18,357 bases of DNA from NCBI GenBank assembly GCA_036794995.1, contig DAIRFP010000099.1:1-18357 (forward strand). The letters are read 5' to 3'. A model generated the notes under the pieces. The model worked only from the letters and a program-made list of their open reading frames with translations. It ran no database searches and was not told the DNA's origin. This DNA comes from DAIRFP01 sp036794995 (GTDB lineage: Bacteria > Desulfobacterota > Binatia > UBA9968). Below, one piece after another: positions 1-8,033 of this stretch (the first letter of the stretch is position 1; the number at the start of each line of letters is the position of its first letter). A program made the translations under genes and the position numbers.

Positions 1-159
1 CAGCTCGTCAGGATAAAGCGCGATGGGGGCGACCAGCGCATCGATTTCCTCGGGCTTGAAGGTTTGTGCCGCAGTCTCAGCGGCGTCGAGGGAAGACCAG
101 GGTTGGATCAGGACCACGATCAGCACCCAACTCAAAAGCTTTCTAACAACCGTTCCCAT
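1..159 (-). CDS. DUF3300 family exported protein, N-terminal part (cut by window edge)
   Basis: Only the first 53 codons are present; the gene runs off the left edge. The product starts MGTVVRKLLSWVLIVVLIQP, a basic n-region followed by a hydrophobic core that looks like a signal peptide, with likely cleavage near residues 26-27 (LDAAE). The mature part contains EIDALVAPIALYPDEL, which matches the conserved opening of DUF3300 proteins (LVAPIALYPD-LL). That family is exported, often rich in repeats further on, and has no established biochemical role. The ATG at 157-159 is preceded on the minus strand by CAGGGGGAAAC, a good purine-rich ribosome site. The gene stands alone behind a 315-bp spacer after the hybrid kinase. 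The family call is fairly secure from the short motif, but nothing can be said of the missing C-terminus. Confidence 0.75.
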   Translation of the reverse strand, partial: MGTVVRKLLSWVLIVVLIQPWSSLDAAETAAQTFKPEEIDALVAPIALYPDEL

Positions 160-474
160 GTTTCCCCCTGTCGACTAGGTTAGAAAAATCATGATTGTGA
201 GCCATCCGCGCGGAGTTTCGGCTTCCTCTGCATATCACCGAAAGCGCGTTGATTCTAGCAAGAGAGGGTTTTCGCTTGAGGTCTTGGGCGGCAACCGCGG
301 ACAGTTTCGCGATGGCAAAGGGCTTAGCCAACTCCAGTCTGATCCACATCAGCGGGCTTGATGAGCATTCTCGGAAACCTTCAGAATTTTCGCCGCCTCT
401 TCGGCCACAAAAGGAGGGTGCTCGGCGGCCACTTTCTCGGAGCTTTTCCGGAAGCCGCGGGGTTGGTTATTTCA
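160..474. other. Spacer without a supported gene
   Basis: This 315-bp stretch separates the DUF3300 gene from the hybrid kinase and should hold the promoter of the former. On the minus strand one frame is open for about 35 codons and ends at a TGA at 349-351, reading ...EKVAAEHPPFVAEEAAKIL..., but it has no start codon and I do not recognise it. It may be chance or a gene remnant. I see no clear terminator hairpin with a T-tract and no RNA gene. Confidence 0.5.
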
Positions 475-2595
475 TTAAAGACCAGTTGGAATCGGCAGCA
501 GAGCCTCGAGCGCTTTGGCGTCTGCCGGTTTGGTCAGAAAGTGGTCAAACGCCACGCCTTGCTGGCAAAACTCTTCGCCGTAGCCGGTAAGCGCTATCGA
601 TATCGCGTTTGCAAGAGTGTCCCGCTGCTTTAACTCGCGCAATAACTCATAACCACCCATGTCCGGTAACTTAAGATCTAAAACAATCACGTCCGCCGCG
701 AAACAGTTTGCCGTTTCCAAAGCTGATTGACCGTCGAAGGCCATTGCAACTTCGTGGCCGGACATTTCCAATAAGCGCCCGATGGATCTGCAAACCATGG
801 GATTGTCATCTACCAGAAGTATCCTGCATTTCCGTCCTGGACGGGTCAACCCGGCACCCTTGGCGGCGTGGTTTTCTGAGTTCGACTCTTGGGTCTGGCA
901 CCGAATCATCTCCAGCAACGTGGGCTGGTCGATGGGTTTGCTCAAGCAAGCGTCAAAACCCGACTGCAAGCATCTTTCGCGATCCCCGCTCATCGCTCCT
1001 GCCGTCAACCCGATGATGGGCTTCGTGAATCCTTGCGCGCGCAGCCGCCGTGCCGTTTCGTAACCATCCAAACCCGGCATCTGGATGTCGAGAATAGCGA
1101 TATCTATCGGCGCTCCCCGCGCCCGCGCGCTCTGTACTGCTTCAAGGGCTGCCGGCCCATCTGCAACAGCAACCACTTGAGTACCCGCCCCCTCGAGAAA
1201 AAGACGCAGCAAGTATCGGATTTCGGCTCTATCGTCTGCGACCAAGACCCGACAATTGAGCCGCGAGCCTGAGCCCAACGCGGCTGGAGCAGACTTTTCT
1301 CCCGCGCGCGCGGTAGTTGCGGCCGTAGCGGAGCCGCACGGTATACGTATGCGAAAGACACTGCCGTGGTTAGGCGCGCTTTCAAAAGCGATCTCGCCGC
1401 CCAACATTTTCAGCAGACGCTTGGTGATAGCCAAGCCCAAGCCGGTACCCTCATGGTCGCGGGTCATCGCCCTTTCGGCCTGCACGAAGGGCTGAAACAG
1501 CCGCGCCTGTTGTTCCCTTGGAATACCGATCCCCGTATCCTCGACTTCAACTTCAAGGGCCGATTCCTCGGCAAAGAATCTGGCGCTGATCTGCACCCTG
1601 CCTTTCTCGGTAAACTTGATCGCATTGCTAACCAGATTGAGGAGAATTTGCCGCAGACGCGTGCGGTCCGTCTCTATGGATTCCGGGATTACCCCCTCAT
1701 ACTTCAAGATCAGCGGCAGATCCTTTTCTTTGGCTCGCACCGCCATCAGTGAATGCACGTCGCTCAGCAGTTGCGGGAGCAGAACCTTTTCTTTATGGAT
1801 TTTGAGTTTCCCTGATCCAAGCTTTGACAGATCCAAAATATCACCAATCAGTTCCAACAAGTGATTGCCGCCCTGCTTGATAGTCTTTACGCACTCGATA
1901 TCATCCGGATCGTCCAGGTGAGCCAACAAGATGTCAGCGTAGCCTAAAATACTCGTCATCGGACTGCGAATCTCATGGCTCATGTTAGCCAGAAACTCGT
2001 CTTTGCGGCGATCGGCCTCCCTTAAGGCTTCCTCCACCCGCTTCTGCTCGGTTATATCCATGCAACATCCCATATAGCCGGTGAAATTGCCCTTGGGGCC
2101 AAACAAAGGAATTCCCTTATCTAAAACCCACCGGTACTGGCCATCGTGGCGCTTGAGCCGATAGGACCTCGTAAACGGCAACCGCGCATCGAACGCGTGA
2201 ATGTAAGTCTCAAAACAGAGCGCAAAGTCGTCGACGTGGACGTTCTCGATCCAGCCGTTTCCCAGCTCTTCTCGCATCGAGCGCCCGACAAAACTCAACC
2301 AGGGCTGGTTGAACCACGTGCAGAGTTTGTCCGGACTGTTGATCCAGATCATGACCGGAGCGCTATCCGCGAGCACCCGAGATCGCGCCTCGCTGTCGCT
2401 GGGCGCCGCGACATCGAGCAGCCTCGGACCCGTCATCGATGCGGGGGCCGGTACCAGGCGCGGCGTGATCGCGTACAAATTCCGCCCGCGACGCCATTTT
2501 TTTAACAGGCTTTTCAACTCGCCATACCCTGACTTAGCCGTGTCGATAAGATTATCGGGGGCGTAGCGGTTTAGCGTAGTCTTAGCGTCCTTCAT
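475..2595 (-). CDS. PAS hybrid sensor histidine kinase with two C-terminal receiver domains
   Basis: This 706-residue cytoplasmic signalling kinase has no membrane segment or signal peptide. Domains in order: an uncharacterised basic N-terminus (1-70); a PAS domain with PAC tail (about 71-186, ending GCCMDITEQKR); a HisKA dimerisation helix with FLANMSHEIRSPM, phospho-acceptor His207; a HATPase_c domain with N-box LVSNAIKF (Asn324), G1 EDTGIGIP (352-359) and G2 EGTGLGLA (382-389); receiver 1 (about 448-565) with Asp454/455, phospho-acceptor Asp503, Thr531 and Lys553; receiver 2 (about 589-700) with Asp596/597, Asp640, Thr670 and Lys689. All catalytic residues are intact, so phosphorelay from His207 to either receiver is expected. 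No DNA-binding or Hpt domain is attached, so the output must be elsewhere. The ATG at 2593-2595 has only a weak ribosome site. The signal sensed is unknown. The gene is monocistronic by spacing. Confidence 0.93.
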   Translation of the reverse strand: MKDAKTTLNRYAPDNLIDTAKSGYGELKSLLKKWRRGRNLYAITPRLVPAPASMTGPRLLDVAAPSDSEARSRVLADSAPVMIWINSPDKLCTWFNQPWLSFVGRSMREELGNGWIENVHVDDFALCFETYIHAFDARLPFTRSYRLKRHDGQYRWVLDKGIPLFGPKGNFTGYMGCCMDITEQKRVEEALREADRRKDEFLANMSHEIRSPMTSILGYADILLAHLDDPDDIECVKTIKQGGNHLLELIGDILDLSKLGSGKLKIHKEKVLLPQLLSDVHSLMAVRAKEKDLPLILKYEGVIPESIETDRTRLRQILLNLVSNAIKFTEKGRVQISARFFAEESALEVEVEDTGIGIPREQQARLFQPFVQAERAMTRDHEGTGLGLAITKRLLKMLGGEIAFESAPNHGSVFRIRIPCGSATAATTARAGEKSAPAALGSGSRLNCRVLVADDRAEIRYLLRLFLEGAGTQVVAVADGPAALEAVQSARARGAPIDIAILDIQMPGLDGYETARRLRAQGFTKPIIGLTAGAMSGDRERCLQSGFDACLSKPIDQPTLLEMIRCQTQESNSENHAAKGAGLTRPGRKCRILLVDDNPMVCRSIGRLLEMSGHEVAMAFDGQSALETANCFAADVIVLDLKLPDMGGYELLRELKQRDTLANAISIALTGYGEEFCQQGVAFDHFLTKPADAKALEALLPIPTGL

Positions 2596-2909
2596 CGCTG
2601 GAATAGGGTCGGATTGATTAGTTGGAGGGTACTGCAGATTAACGGCAGCAGGTTGATTGTTAGCGAGCTGTCTCCAAGCCGGCTTTGCCCTTGGGATGTC
2701 CTCCCCTTTGCCTTTGCTCCCGGGACGGTAATTCCTCCTGAAACGAGACGTGACCCGCCGCCGCAGCTTATTAGTGGAGATTTAGGATCTGTCATTTTTG
2801 GCTTCTTTTATAAACAAGATTTGAAAAACAAGCTATCGGGAATTAACGGATTCTCGCTTCGAATTTCCTTAGCGGCCATTAACGACCGATTAAGCCGGGA
2901 TATAATCAG

Positions 2910-2935
2910 ATAATCATTGAAATTTCAATGATTAT
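2910..2935. repeat. Perfect 26-bp palindrome, possible operator
   Basis: The left half is ATAATCATTGAAA and the right half is its exact reverse complement, with no spacer between them. It sits about 315 bp upstream of the hybrid kinase start, inside the AT-rich part of the spacer, and overlaps weak promoter-like hexamers on both strands. A perfect, purely AT-rich dyad without a T-tract or loop looks more like a protein-binding site than a terminator. I do not recognise the binding factor; it is not a canonical FNR, Fur or LexA box. Confidence 0.6.
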
Positions 2936-2966
2936 TTAGACTAGATATATAAGGTAGGGAGTGATG

Positions 2967-2986
2967 GGCCGAATTAGGCCGAATTA
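2967..2986. repeat. Tandem 10-bp direct repeat GGCCGAATTA x2
   Basis: Two exact copies of GGCCGAATTA lie head to tail and are followed by GG, the start of a third. The second copy can also pair with AATTGGCC at 2998-3005 to form a bulged hairpin. It lies about 60 bp beyond the radical SAM stop codon in the direction of that gene's transcription. No T-run follows on the minus strand, so it is not a typical intrinsic terminator. It could be a small slippage repeat with no function. Confidence 0.5.
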
Positions 2987-3047
2987 GGAGATAAACAAAT
3001 TGGCCAACTCTGACCTGAGTAGTGCGGCCCCATTTGACCGATAGCTA

Positions 3048-4610
3048 TCATCCGGAATTGAATAGGCGTAGCTTACCTGCGGTGCCTTCGCGGGTAAATT
3101 TGTAGAAATGCCAGTGAGTCACACAACGATTCATGAATTGCGCAAAGCCAAAGACACCCCTTTGATAACGTCGCATCTGTTTGAAAAAATAGTGCAGGTA
3201 CACCTTCCCGACTTGCCGCAGACTGCCGTCCTTAAGCAGCGCCCAAAACAATTTCCATGCTAGGATCAATCCGTACCCGAGGGCTTGCATGGCCTTGTTT
3301 TCCTTGGCATTGGCGAACATCTTCGCCCGCCGGCGGCGAAATTCCGGATACTGATAGATTCTGAAGTATCGTTCGAGAAACGCTTGAGGTGTGTAGAGCC
3401 GCTTGAGCAGCTGCCAGTACCCTTGCTGCAGTTCAGCGGGACTCATCTGCTTCGGTACGATATTGCAATTGGCGTCATCCAGCCGTAGGCGCCCCTCTTT
3501 CTTCAATCTTTCAAAAAGCGGAGTCTTCGGCACTGCGGCAAGCATCCCGACCATCGCCAACAAAATCCCGTTGTCCTGAATGAAGCGGAACTGGTCTTCA
3601 AAAATTGTTTCATCATCGTTATCGAATCCGACGATGAACCCGGCGCTGATATCCAATCCGGCGTTTTGAATTCGCGCCAGCTTGGCGTCAAGGGAATCTC
3701 CCCGGGTGTTCTGAAACTTCTTCGTTTCATTGAGAGAAGCCACTCTCGGCGTTTCAATTCCGATGAACACGGAGCGAAAATTCGCCTGGTACAGTAACTC
3801 GAGAAGCTCGGCGTCGTCGGCGAGGTTAACGCTCGCCTCCGTAGTGAGACGCAACGGGTAACCGTGCTTTTGCTGCCACGGGATAATGAGCCGGAGCAGC
3901 TCTTTGGCCAACTTCTTGTTGCCGATGAAGTTGTCGTCGACAATAAAGCAGGAAAAGAAGCCGGCTGCACGCATTTCATCGAGCTCCTCGATAACCTGCT
4001 CGGGACGCTTTGTGCGCGGGCGGCGGCCGAAGGTCACGATGATGTCACAGAATTCACATTGAAAGGGACAACCACGCGAGAATTGCAGCGACCCGGACGC
4101 GTACCGGTCAACCTTGAGCAGGTCGACCCGAGCCTTGGGCACCCGAGTCATGTCCGTGGGATTTTCTTGCTTGTAAAACCGTTTATATTCCTTCCCGGCG
4201 GCAAAACACTCGACGAATTCGGGCCAGGTCTCATCGGCCTCGCCGGAAAACAGGACGTCGCACAGGCCGTCGAAGAAGGGTTCATCCACGGAAGCGTAAG
4301 CCCCACCAACGACCGCGAAGACCCCCATTTGACGGAGGGGTCGCAGGATCTCTCGCATGCGATCCCTTTGGACTATCATTCCCGTTACACCGACGATGTC
4401 GAACCCTTTGAGGAACTCGAAGTCAATTTCCTCGACGTTTTCGTCGAGAAGATAAACCTCATGGTCCGGCACCAAACCAGCGAGATGCGCCAGTGCTCCC
4501 GTGGTCATCGTACACTTCTTGTTCCCGGGATAGAGCGGTAACGCATAGTCGAAGCCCCAATAAGAGGGCTCGAATTTCGGATTGATAAAACAAATCTTCA
4601 ATCGCTTCAT
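3048..4610 (-). CDS. B12-binding radical SAM protein, HpnP-like (DUF4070 type)
   Basis: This 520-residue protein has an N-terminal cobalamin-binding Rossmann domain (about 1-145; VVGGAYASVDEP at 100-111, SGEAD near 122). A radical SAM core follows (about 170-390) with the cluster motif C181-x3-C185-x2-C188 (RGCPFQCEFCDI). The C-terminal region (about 390-520) resembles DUF4070. Motifs such as FIVDDNFIGNKK, IGIETP and PKTPLFERL match the subgroup that includes the hopanoid C-2 methylase HpnP and related enzymes of unknown substrate. Family knowledge: these use SAM and cobalamin, usually to methylate unactivated carbon. No other hopanoid or lipid gene is in the window, so the substrate is open and I give no symbol. 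The start at 4608-4610 has no strong ribosome site, but the N-terminus MKRLKICFINPKF is typical of the family. The gene appears to be alone. Confidence 0.88.
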   Translation of the reverse strand: MKRLKICFINPKFEPSYWGFDYALPLYPGNKKCTMTTGALAHLAGLVPDHEVYLLDENVEEIDFEFLKGFDIVGVTGMIVQRDRMREILRPLRQMGVFAVVGGAYASVDEPFFDGLCDVLFSGEADETWPEFVECFAAGKEYKRFYKQENPTDMTRVPKARVDLLKVDRYASGSLQFSRGCPFQCEFCDIIVTFGRRPRTKRPEQVIEELDEMRAAGFFSCFIVDDNFIGNKKLAKELLRLIIPWQQKHGYPLRLTTEASVNLADDAELLELLYQANFRSVFIGIETPRVASLNETKKFQNTRGDSLDAKLARIQNAGLDISAGFIVGFDNDDETIFEDQFRFIQDNGILLAMVGMLAAVPKTPLFERLKKEGRLRLDDANCNIVPKQMSPAELQQGYWQLLKRLYTPQAFLERYFRIYQYPEFRRRRAKMFANAKENKAMQALGYGLILAWKLFWALLKDGSLRQVGKVYLHYFFKQMRRYQRGVFGFAQFMNRCVTHWHFYKFTREGTAGKLRLFNSG

Positions 4611-4732
4611 GGTGAAAGCTATTTTTTAAATTTCGAATTTTTCAATCGGTCGCGGTAGTTGTGCGCTCGATGTCCGATGCTGAGGTCGTCATCCGGCGGT
4701 TGGTTGGTTCGGCCGAAGTTGCTCCTCGACAA

Positions 4733-5434
4733 CTAAGACTTAATCCAGCCTTGTTCTCGGTAGTACCGGGCTACCCGCTCGGCCAGTTCCCGAGCCATGC
4801 GTCGAGCGTCGGCCTCCTGCGCCGCGGTATAAGCGCTGTTTCCAACCTTGGCACCGGACTTCGATTCACTCGGAATGTCAGCGTCAACTTGCGCCACAAG
4901 ACGAGAGTTGACACCGGTGCCTTGATAGTACCAGATACGAGCCCGCATCGTTCCGGCGTCTTTGTCCCGCCACAGAAACCGGCCTCTGATGGACAGGGTG
5001 TTCAATTCAGGAGGAGCCGCTGCACTCGCGCGCTGCGCTTCGATGCCGCGGCTGCGTAGCTCGTTGAGCAGGCTATCGGTCAACACCTTCGCGGCTGCTC
5101 TACCGGCTCGCATCTCCTCTTCCGTTCGAGCCGCCCCGCCTGTGCCTCGCGCCACTGGAGGGACAAGGTCTTCACTCAGATCGCTATCCGCATTCGCGAC
5201 TTCAAAATCGTTCACTAATACTCGATCGGGCCGCGGCAAACCCGCTGGCGCACGCACGGTCGGGGTTACGGTAGCCGTCGTGGCGCAGCCGGCAAGGAAA
5301 ATGACGCAGAGTAAACCCAGCGGACTTATAATCTGCTCTCGTATTCGGCTCCGAACTTTGCTGCCGTTACGTCCCATCCGTCCCGTGCCGCCATGTCGCG
5401 GAAGCCTCCGTGGGAGCTCTTCAACTAGCGTCAT
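4733..5434 (-). CDS. DUF4410-like outer-envelope lipoprotein
   Basis: The product is 233 residues from the ATG at 5432-5434. A hydrophobic segment ends in a lipobox (LLCVIFLAGC), so Cys50 should be lipidated. The mature part contains LPRPDRVLVNDFEV and later VAQVDADIPS, then a charged C-terminal helix ending in ARYYREQGWIKS. This layout (short beta strand motif after the lipobox, long alanine/arginine-rich C-terminal helix) resembles DUF4410 lipoproteins, whose role is unknown. The chosen start leaves an unusually long, basic stretch before the signal peptide. An inner ATG at codon 20 (5375-5377) would give a more ordinary lipoprotein leader (MGRNGSKVRSRIREQ...), but the outer ATG has by far the better ribosome site. 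The gene stands alone between spacers of 122 and 318 bp. Confidence 0.72.
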   Translation of the reverse strand: MTLVEELPRRLPRHGGTGRMGRNGSKVRSRIREQIISPLGLLCVIFLAGCATTATVTPTVRAPAGLPRPDRVLVNDFEVANADSDLSEDLVPPVARGTGGAARTEEEMRAGRAAAKVLTDSLLNELRSRGIEAQRASAAAPPELNTLSIRGRFLWRDKDAGTMRARIWYYQGTGVNSRLVAQVDADIPSESKSGAKVGNSAYTAAQEADARRMARELAERVARYYREQGWIKS

Positions 5435-5752
5435 TCTGCAATCTCCTTCTCTGCCTACCCCGCTTCGCAGCGTAACCTACCGCATCGTAACACTATGAGT
5501 TGCCAAAAGAAGCTTGTCCAGCCGGCTGGTGGTTTGGGGATCCCTGATCGTTCGCTGTACTGATCTTATAACAGAGCAGCGGCAAACTCGCCACCCTTAT
5601 CGGTCTTACGGATTTTGCTGCGCGAGTGCCGATCCTGCTGGAGCAGGACCTCATAGCCCTGTAGGCGTATACACTACTCACCCCTAGCCGCCCGATCCAC
5701 ACCCCGGCTTGTCGCCCGCTGAGCCGGATCCGAGCAGGCGACCGGTGTGATC
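5435..5752. other. Spacer between GlgX and the lipoprotein gene, with small dyads
   Basis: This 318-bp spacer should hold the lipoprotein promoter and the 3' end of the glgX transcript. It contains CCGGCT/AGCCGG arms at 5704-5709 and 5722-5727, TCCTGCT/AGCAGGA arms at 5633-5639 and 5642-5648, and the perfect 12-bp palindrome CCAGCCGGCTGG at 5518-5529. None is followed by a T-tract in the direction of glgX transcription, so no intrinsic terminator is called. An 87-codon open frame on the minus strand that overlaps the glgX stop has no family resemblance and was not accepted. Confidence 0.5.
5442..5448 (-). promoter_or_regulatory. Strong ribosome site AAGGAGA deciding the lipoprotein start
   Basis: Read on the minus strand, AAGGAGA lies 7 bp before the ATG at 5432-5434. 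The competing inner ATG at 5375-5377 is preceded only by a G-rich stretch (GGCACGGGACGG). This favours the longer product even though its signal peptide is then displaced inwards. Confidence 0.7.
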
Positions 5753-7963
5753 TCACCTCAGGCGCTCCACAGCCTGCTCCTCCGACAACTCAATCACTCC
5801 TGAAGGTCTGGCGAGTGCTGGTTTCTTAGCCGCCAACACCACCGTGCTGCGCCCATTCGCAATATAGTGATCGGAAGGATCGACGGGAATCTCCCGGCCA
5901 GGCTCGGCAAAATCTTCACCGCTCATTAGGCTCGTGTCAATCGCGCGATGCCAGGCAAGACCGGAGCCAAGCGGCGGTAGATTCACCCATTTAGCTTCAA
6001 AGTACGCGTTGAGAATAAAGAACAACCGTTCAACACCACCACGCGATCCGTCTTCGCGGGCGTCGAGTTGGTATGAAAGCGTTCGTTCGCTGCCATCGCT
6101 CCACTCCGGAGGACCCAGATCCGGCGCAAACCACGTTAGATCCGGCACCTGATCGTCGTCGAGGTCCGCGCCGAGGAAAAACTTTCGGTGCTGCAGGATT
6201 GGAAAACGCTGGGTGAATGCGATCGCCTTCTGGAAAAACTCGAAGAGGTCACGATTCCGCGACACCCCGCTCCAGTCGAACCAGCTGATCTCGTTGTCCT
6301 GGCAATAGGCGTTGTTGTTGCCCCGCTGCGACCGCGCAAACTCGTCGCCCCCGAGCATCATGGGTGTCCCTGAAGCAAACAAAAGGTAACAAACGTAGTT
6401 CTTCATCAGTTGCTTGCGCAGAGTTAGGACGGCTGGGTCTTCGGTATCTCCTTCCGCGCCGCAGTTCCATGAGTTGTTGTCGCTGGCCCCATCCTGATTG
6501 TTCTCGCCGTTCTGCTCATTATGTTTACTGTTGTAGGACACCAGATCATGGAGCGTGAAACCGTCATGGCAGGTGATAAAATTGATGCTATGGTAAGCCG
6601 AGCGTCCGTCCTCGCCGTAGAGGTCGGCGGATCCCGTAAGCCGCCAACCGACGTCGGCCAGTTGGCCGGTATCACCTTTGCCGAAGCGGCGCATCGTGTC
6701 GCGGAATTTTCCATTCCATTCAGACCAGTCCACGGGAAAATTTCCCACCTGGTACGTGCCGATATCCCACGGCTCAGCGATCATGATTGCCCGGTTCAAC
6801 AGCGGGTCCTGTGACACCGCATCAAAGAAGGACGCCGATGACTGGAAATAGCCATCCTGTTCGCCCCGCCCCAGGACCGAAGCGAGATCGAAGCGGAAAC
6901 CGTCCACGTGCATCGTCTCAACCCAGTACCGCAGCGAGTCCATGACCAGCCGGATGACAGCCGGGCTATCGAAGTTGAGGCTGTTGCCGCAGCCGGTGTA
7001 GTTCCTATAATAACGCCGCGGCGCGTCGTCGGGTCCGGTCAAACTGTAATAAGAGACATTGTCCAGCCCTCGAAAGCACAAGGTGGGACCCATCTCATTC
7101 CCCTCGCCGGTATGATTGTAGACCACATCGAGGATAACGGTGATCCCGGACCTGTGCAGTTCCCGCACCAGGGTCTTGAACTCGGCGACCTGGCAGCCCG
7201 GTGTCCGGCGCGTGGAGTAAGACGATTCTGGCGTAAAAAATCCGATGGAGTTGTAGCCCCAGTAATTAGTCAGACCCTTTTGCGCCAGAAAATCATCCAC
7301 GTAAAATTCATGGACGGGCAACAATTCAACTGCGTTGATGCCGAGCCGCTTAAGATGCGGGATCTTGTCGATGAAACCCAGATAGGTACCCGGAAATCCC
7401 ACGCTTGAGGAGGAATGTGCCGTGAAGCCCTTGACGTGCACTTCGTAAATCACCAGTTGCTCCAGCGCTCGATCGGGAGTGGCGACCCCCTGCCAGTCGA
7501 AGGCGTCATCGACGACAATAGCTTTCGGCACGATCACGGTGTTGTCGCGGTTATCGGGCAATAGCTCCCCCGCTCCCGGCTGGGGATCGTAAGCCAGCAG
7601 CAGGTTATCGACGTTCTGGAACTTACCGGCAACGGCCTTGGCGTAAGGATCAAGGAGCAGCTTCGCCTCGTTAAAACGCAAACCCCATTCGGGACGGTAT
7701 TCGCCGCGGACCTTGTAACCGTAGAGCTGCCCCGCCTTCACCCCCTCAACCTGACCATGCCAAACAAACTTGTCACGGTTGCGCAACTGGATGATATCCG
7801 CAGGTTCGCTCTCCGGCTGATCGAAGAGCAGGAGGAAGACTTCGGTTGCGTTCTTTGAGTATAGCGCAAAATTGACCCCGTCTTCCGTGAGGGTTGCACC
7901 GAGCGGATAGGGTCTGCCTTTAGCGACCTGCTTGGTCGTGCGATGCTTGAGTTCGTAGGCCAT
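5753..7963 (-). CDS. glgX: Glycogen debranching enzyme GlgX (isoamylase type, GH13)
   Basis: This 736-residue cytoplasmic enzyme hydrolyses alpha-1,6 branch points of glycogen or limit dextrin. An N-terminal CBM48-type domain (about 16-110; PLGATLTEDGVNFALYSKNA) precedes the GH13 barrel. Visible catalytic motifs are DVVYNHTGEGNE (His284), DGFRFDL with nucleophile Asp359, IAEPWDIG with acid/base Glu397, and FITCHDGFTL with His466/Asp467. The downstream SYNSKHNEQNGENNQDG and MLGGDEFARSQRGNNNAYCQD are hallmarks of GlgX/TreX proteins. Length fits TreX-like enzymes (around 700) and is longer than E. coli GlgX (657). The frame stays open upstream to a TTG at 8002, but the ATG at 7961-7963 has the ribosome site and the family N-terminus. 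No glgA, glgB, glgP or treYZ is in the window, so a role in trehalose synthesis cannot be excluded. Confidence 0.95.
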   Translation of the reverse strand: MAYELKHRTTKQVAKGRPYPLGATLTEDGVNFALYSKNATEVFLLLFDQPESEPADIIQLRNRDKFVWHGQVEGVKAGQLYGYKVRGEYRPEWGLRFNEAKLLLDPYAKAVAGKFQNVDNLLLAYDPQPGAGELLPDNRDNTVIVPKAIVVDDAFDWQGVATPDRALEQLVIYEVHVKGFTAHSSSSVGFPGTYLGFIDKIPHLKRLGINAVELLPVHEFYVDDFLAQKGLTNYWGYNSIGFFTPESSYSTRRTPGCQVAEFKTLVRELHRSGITVILDVVYNHTGEGNEMGPTLCFRGLDNVSYYSLTGPDDAPRRYYRNYTGCGNSLNFDSPAVIRLVMDSLRYWVETMHVDGFRFDLASVLGRGEQDGYFQSSASFFDAVSQDPLLNRAIMIAEPWDIGTYQVGNFPVDWSEWNGKFRDTMRRFGKGDTGQLADVGWRLTGSADLYGEDGRSAYHSINFITCHDGFTLHDLVSYNSKHNEQNGENNQDGASDNNSWNCGAEGDTEDPAVLTLRKQLMKNYVCYLLFASGTPMMLGGDEFARSQRGNNNAYCQDNEISWFDWSGVSRNRDLFEFFQKAIAFTQRFPILQHRKFFLGADLDDDQVPDLTWFAPDLGPPEWSDGSERTLSYQLDAREDGSRGGVERLFFILNAYFEAKWVNLPPLGSGLAWHRAIDTSLMSGEDFAEPGREIPVDPSDHYIANGRSTVVLAAKKPALARPSGVIELSEEQAVERLR

Positions 7964-7970
7964 GTTCACG

Positions 7971-7975
7971 TCCTT
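7971..7975 (-). promoter_or_regulatory. Ribosome site AAGGA deciding the glgX start
   Basis: On the minus strand AAGGA lies 7 bp before the ATG at 7961-7963. This supports the ATG over the upstream in-frame TTG at 8000-8002, which has no comparable site and would add 13 residues (starting LACRRSQ) without family similarity. Confidence 0.7.
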
Positions 7976-8033
7976 CGTAGCCTGGCTTCGTCGGCACGCC
8001 AACGTTAAGGTTTCTGTGTAGATAACCGCGTCC

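Larger units (their letters stand above)
2596..3047. other. AT-rich spacer upstream of the hybrid kinase, with palindrome and short repeats
   Basis: This 452-bp spacer lies between the start of the kinase (minus) and the stop of the radical SAM gene (minus), so it should carry the kinase promoter. It is much richer in A+T than its flanks between about 2790 and 2960. On the minus strand TTGAAA (2923-2928) lies 17 bp from TTATAT (2900-2905), a weak sigma-70-like pair. On the plus strand a perfect TATAAT is at 2901-2906, with TTAACG 16 bp before it, but no gene follows in that direction. The palindrome at 2910-2935 overlaps both. GATAGCTATC (3040-3049) is a short perfect palindrome overlapping the radical SAM stop codon. 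No coding frame here looks real. Confidence 0.5.

Noticed and set aside
349..455. Minus-strand stretch reading KVAAEHPPFVAEEAAKIL as a possible gene remnant
   Set aside because: No start codon and no recognised family; too short to separate from chance.
2614..2913. 99-codon plus-strand open frame upstream of the hybrid kinase
   Set aside because: No ribosome site, no motif, composition typical of chance translation, and it runs through the AT-rich promoter region.
5493..5756. 87-codon minus-strand open frame between GlgX and the lipoprotein gene
   Set aside because: It overlaps the glgX stop, is arginine/serine-rich without any family motif, and lacks a convincing ribosome site.
7964..8002. 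N-terminal extension of GlgX to an upstream TTG
   Set aside because: The ATG at 7961-7963 has AAGGA 7 bp before it and begins the family-like N-terminus; the extension has no ribosome site or similarity.
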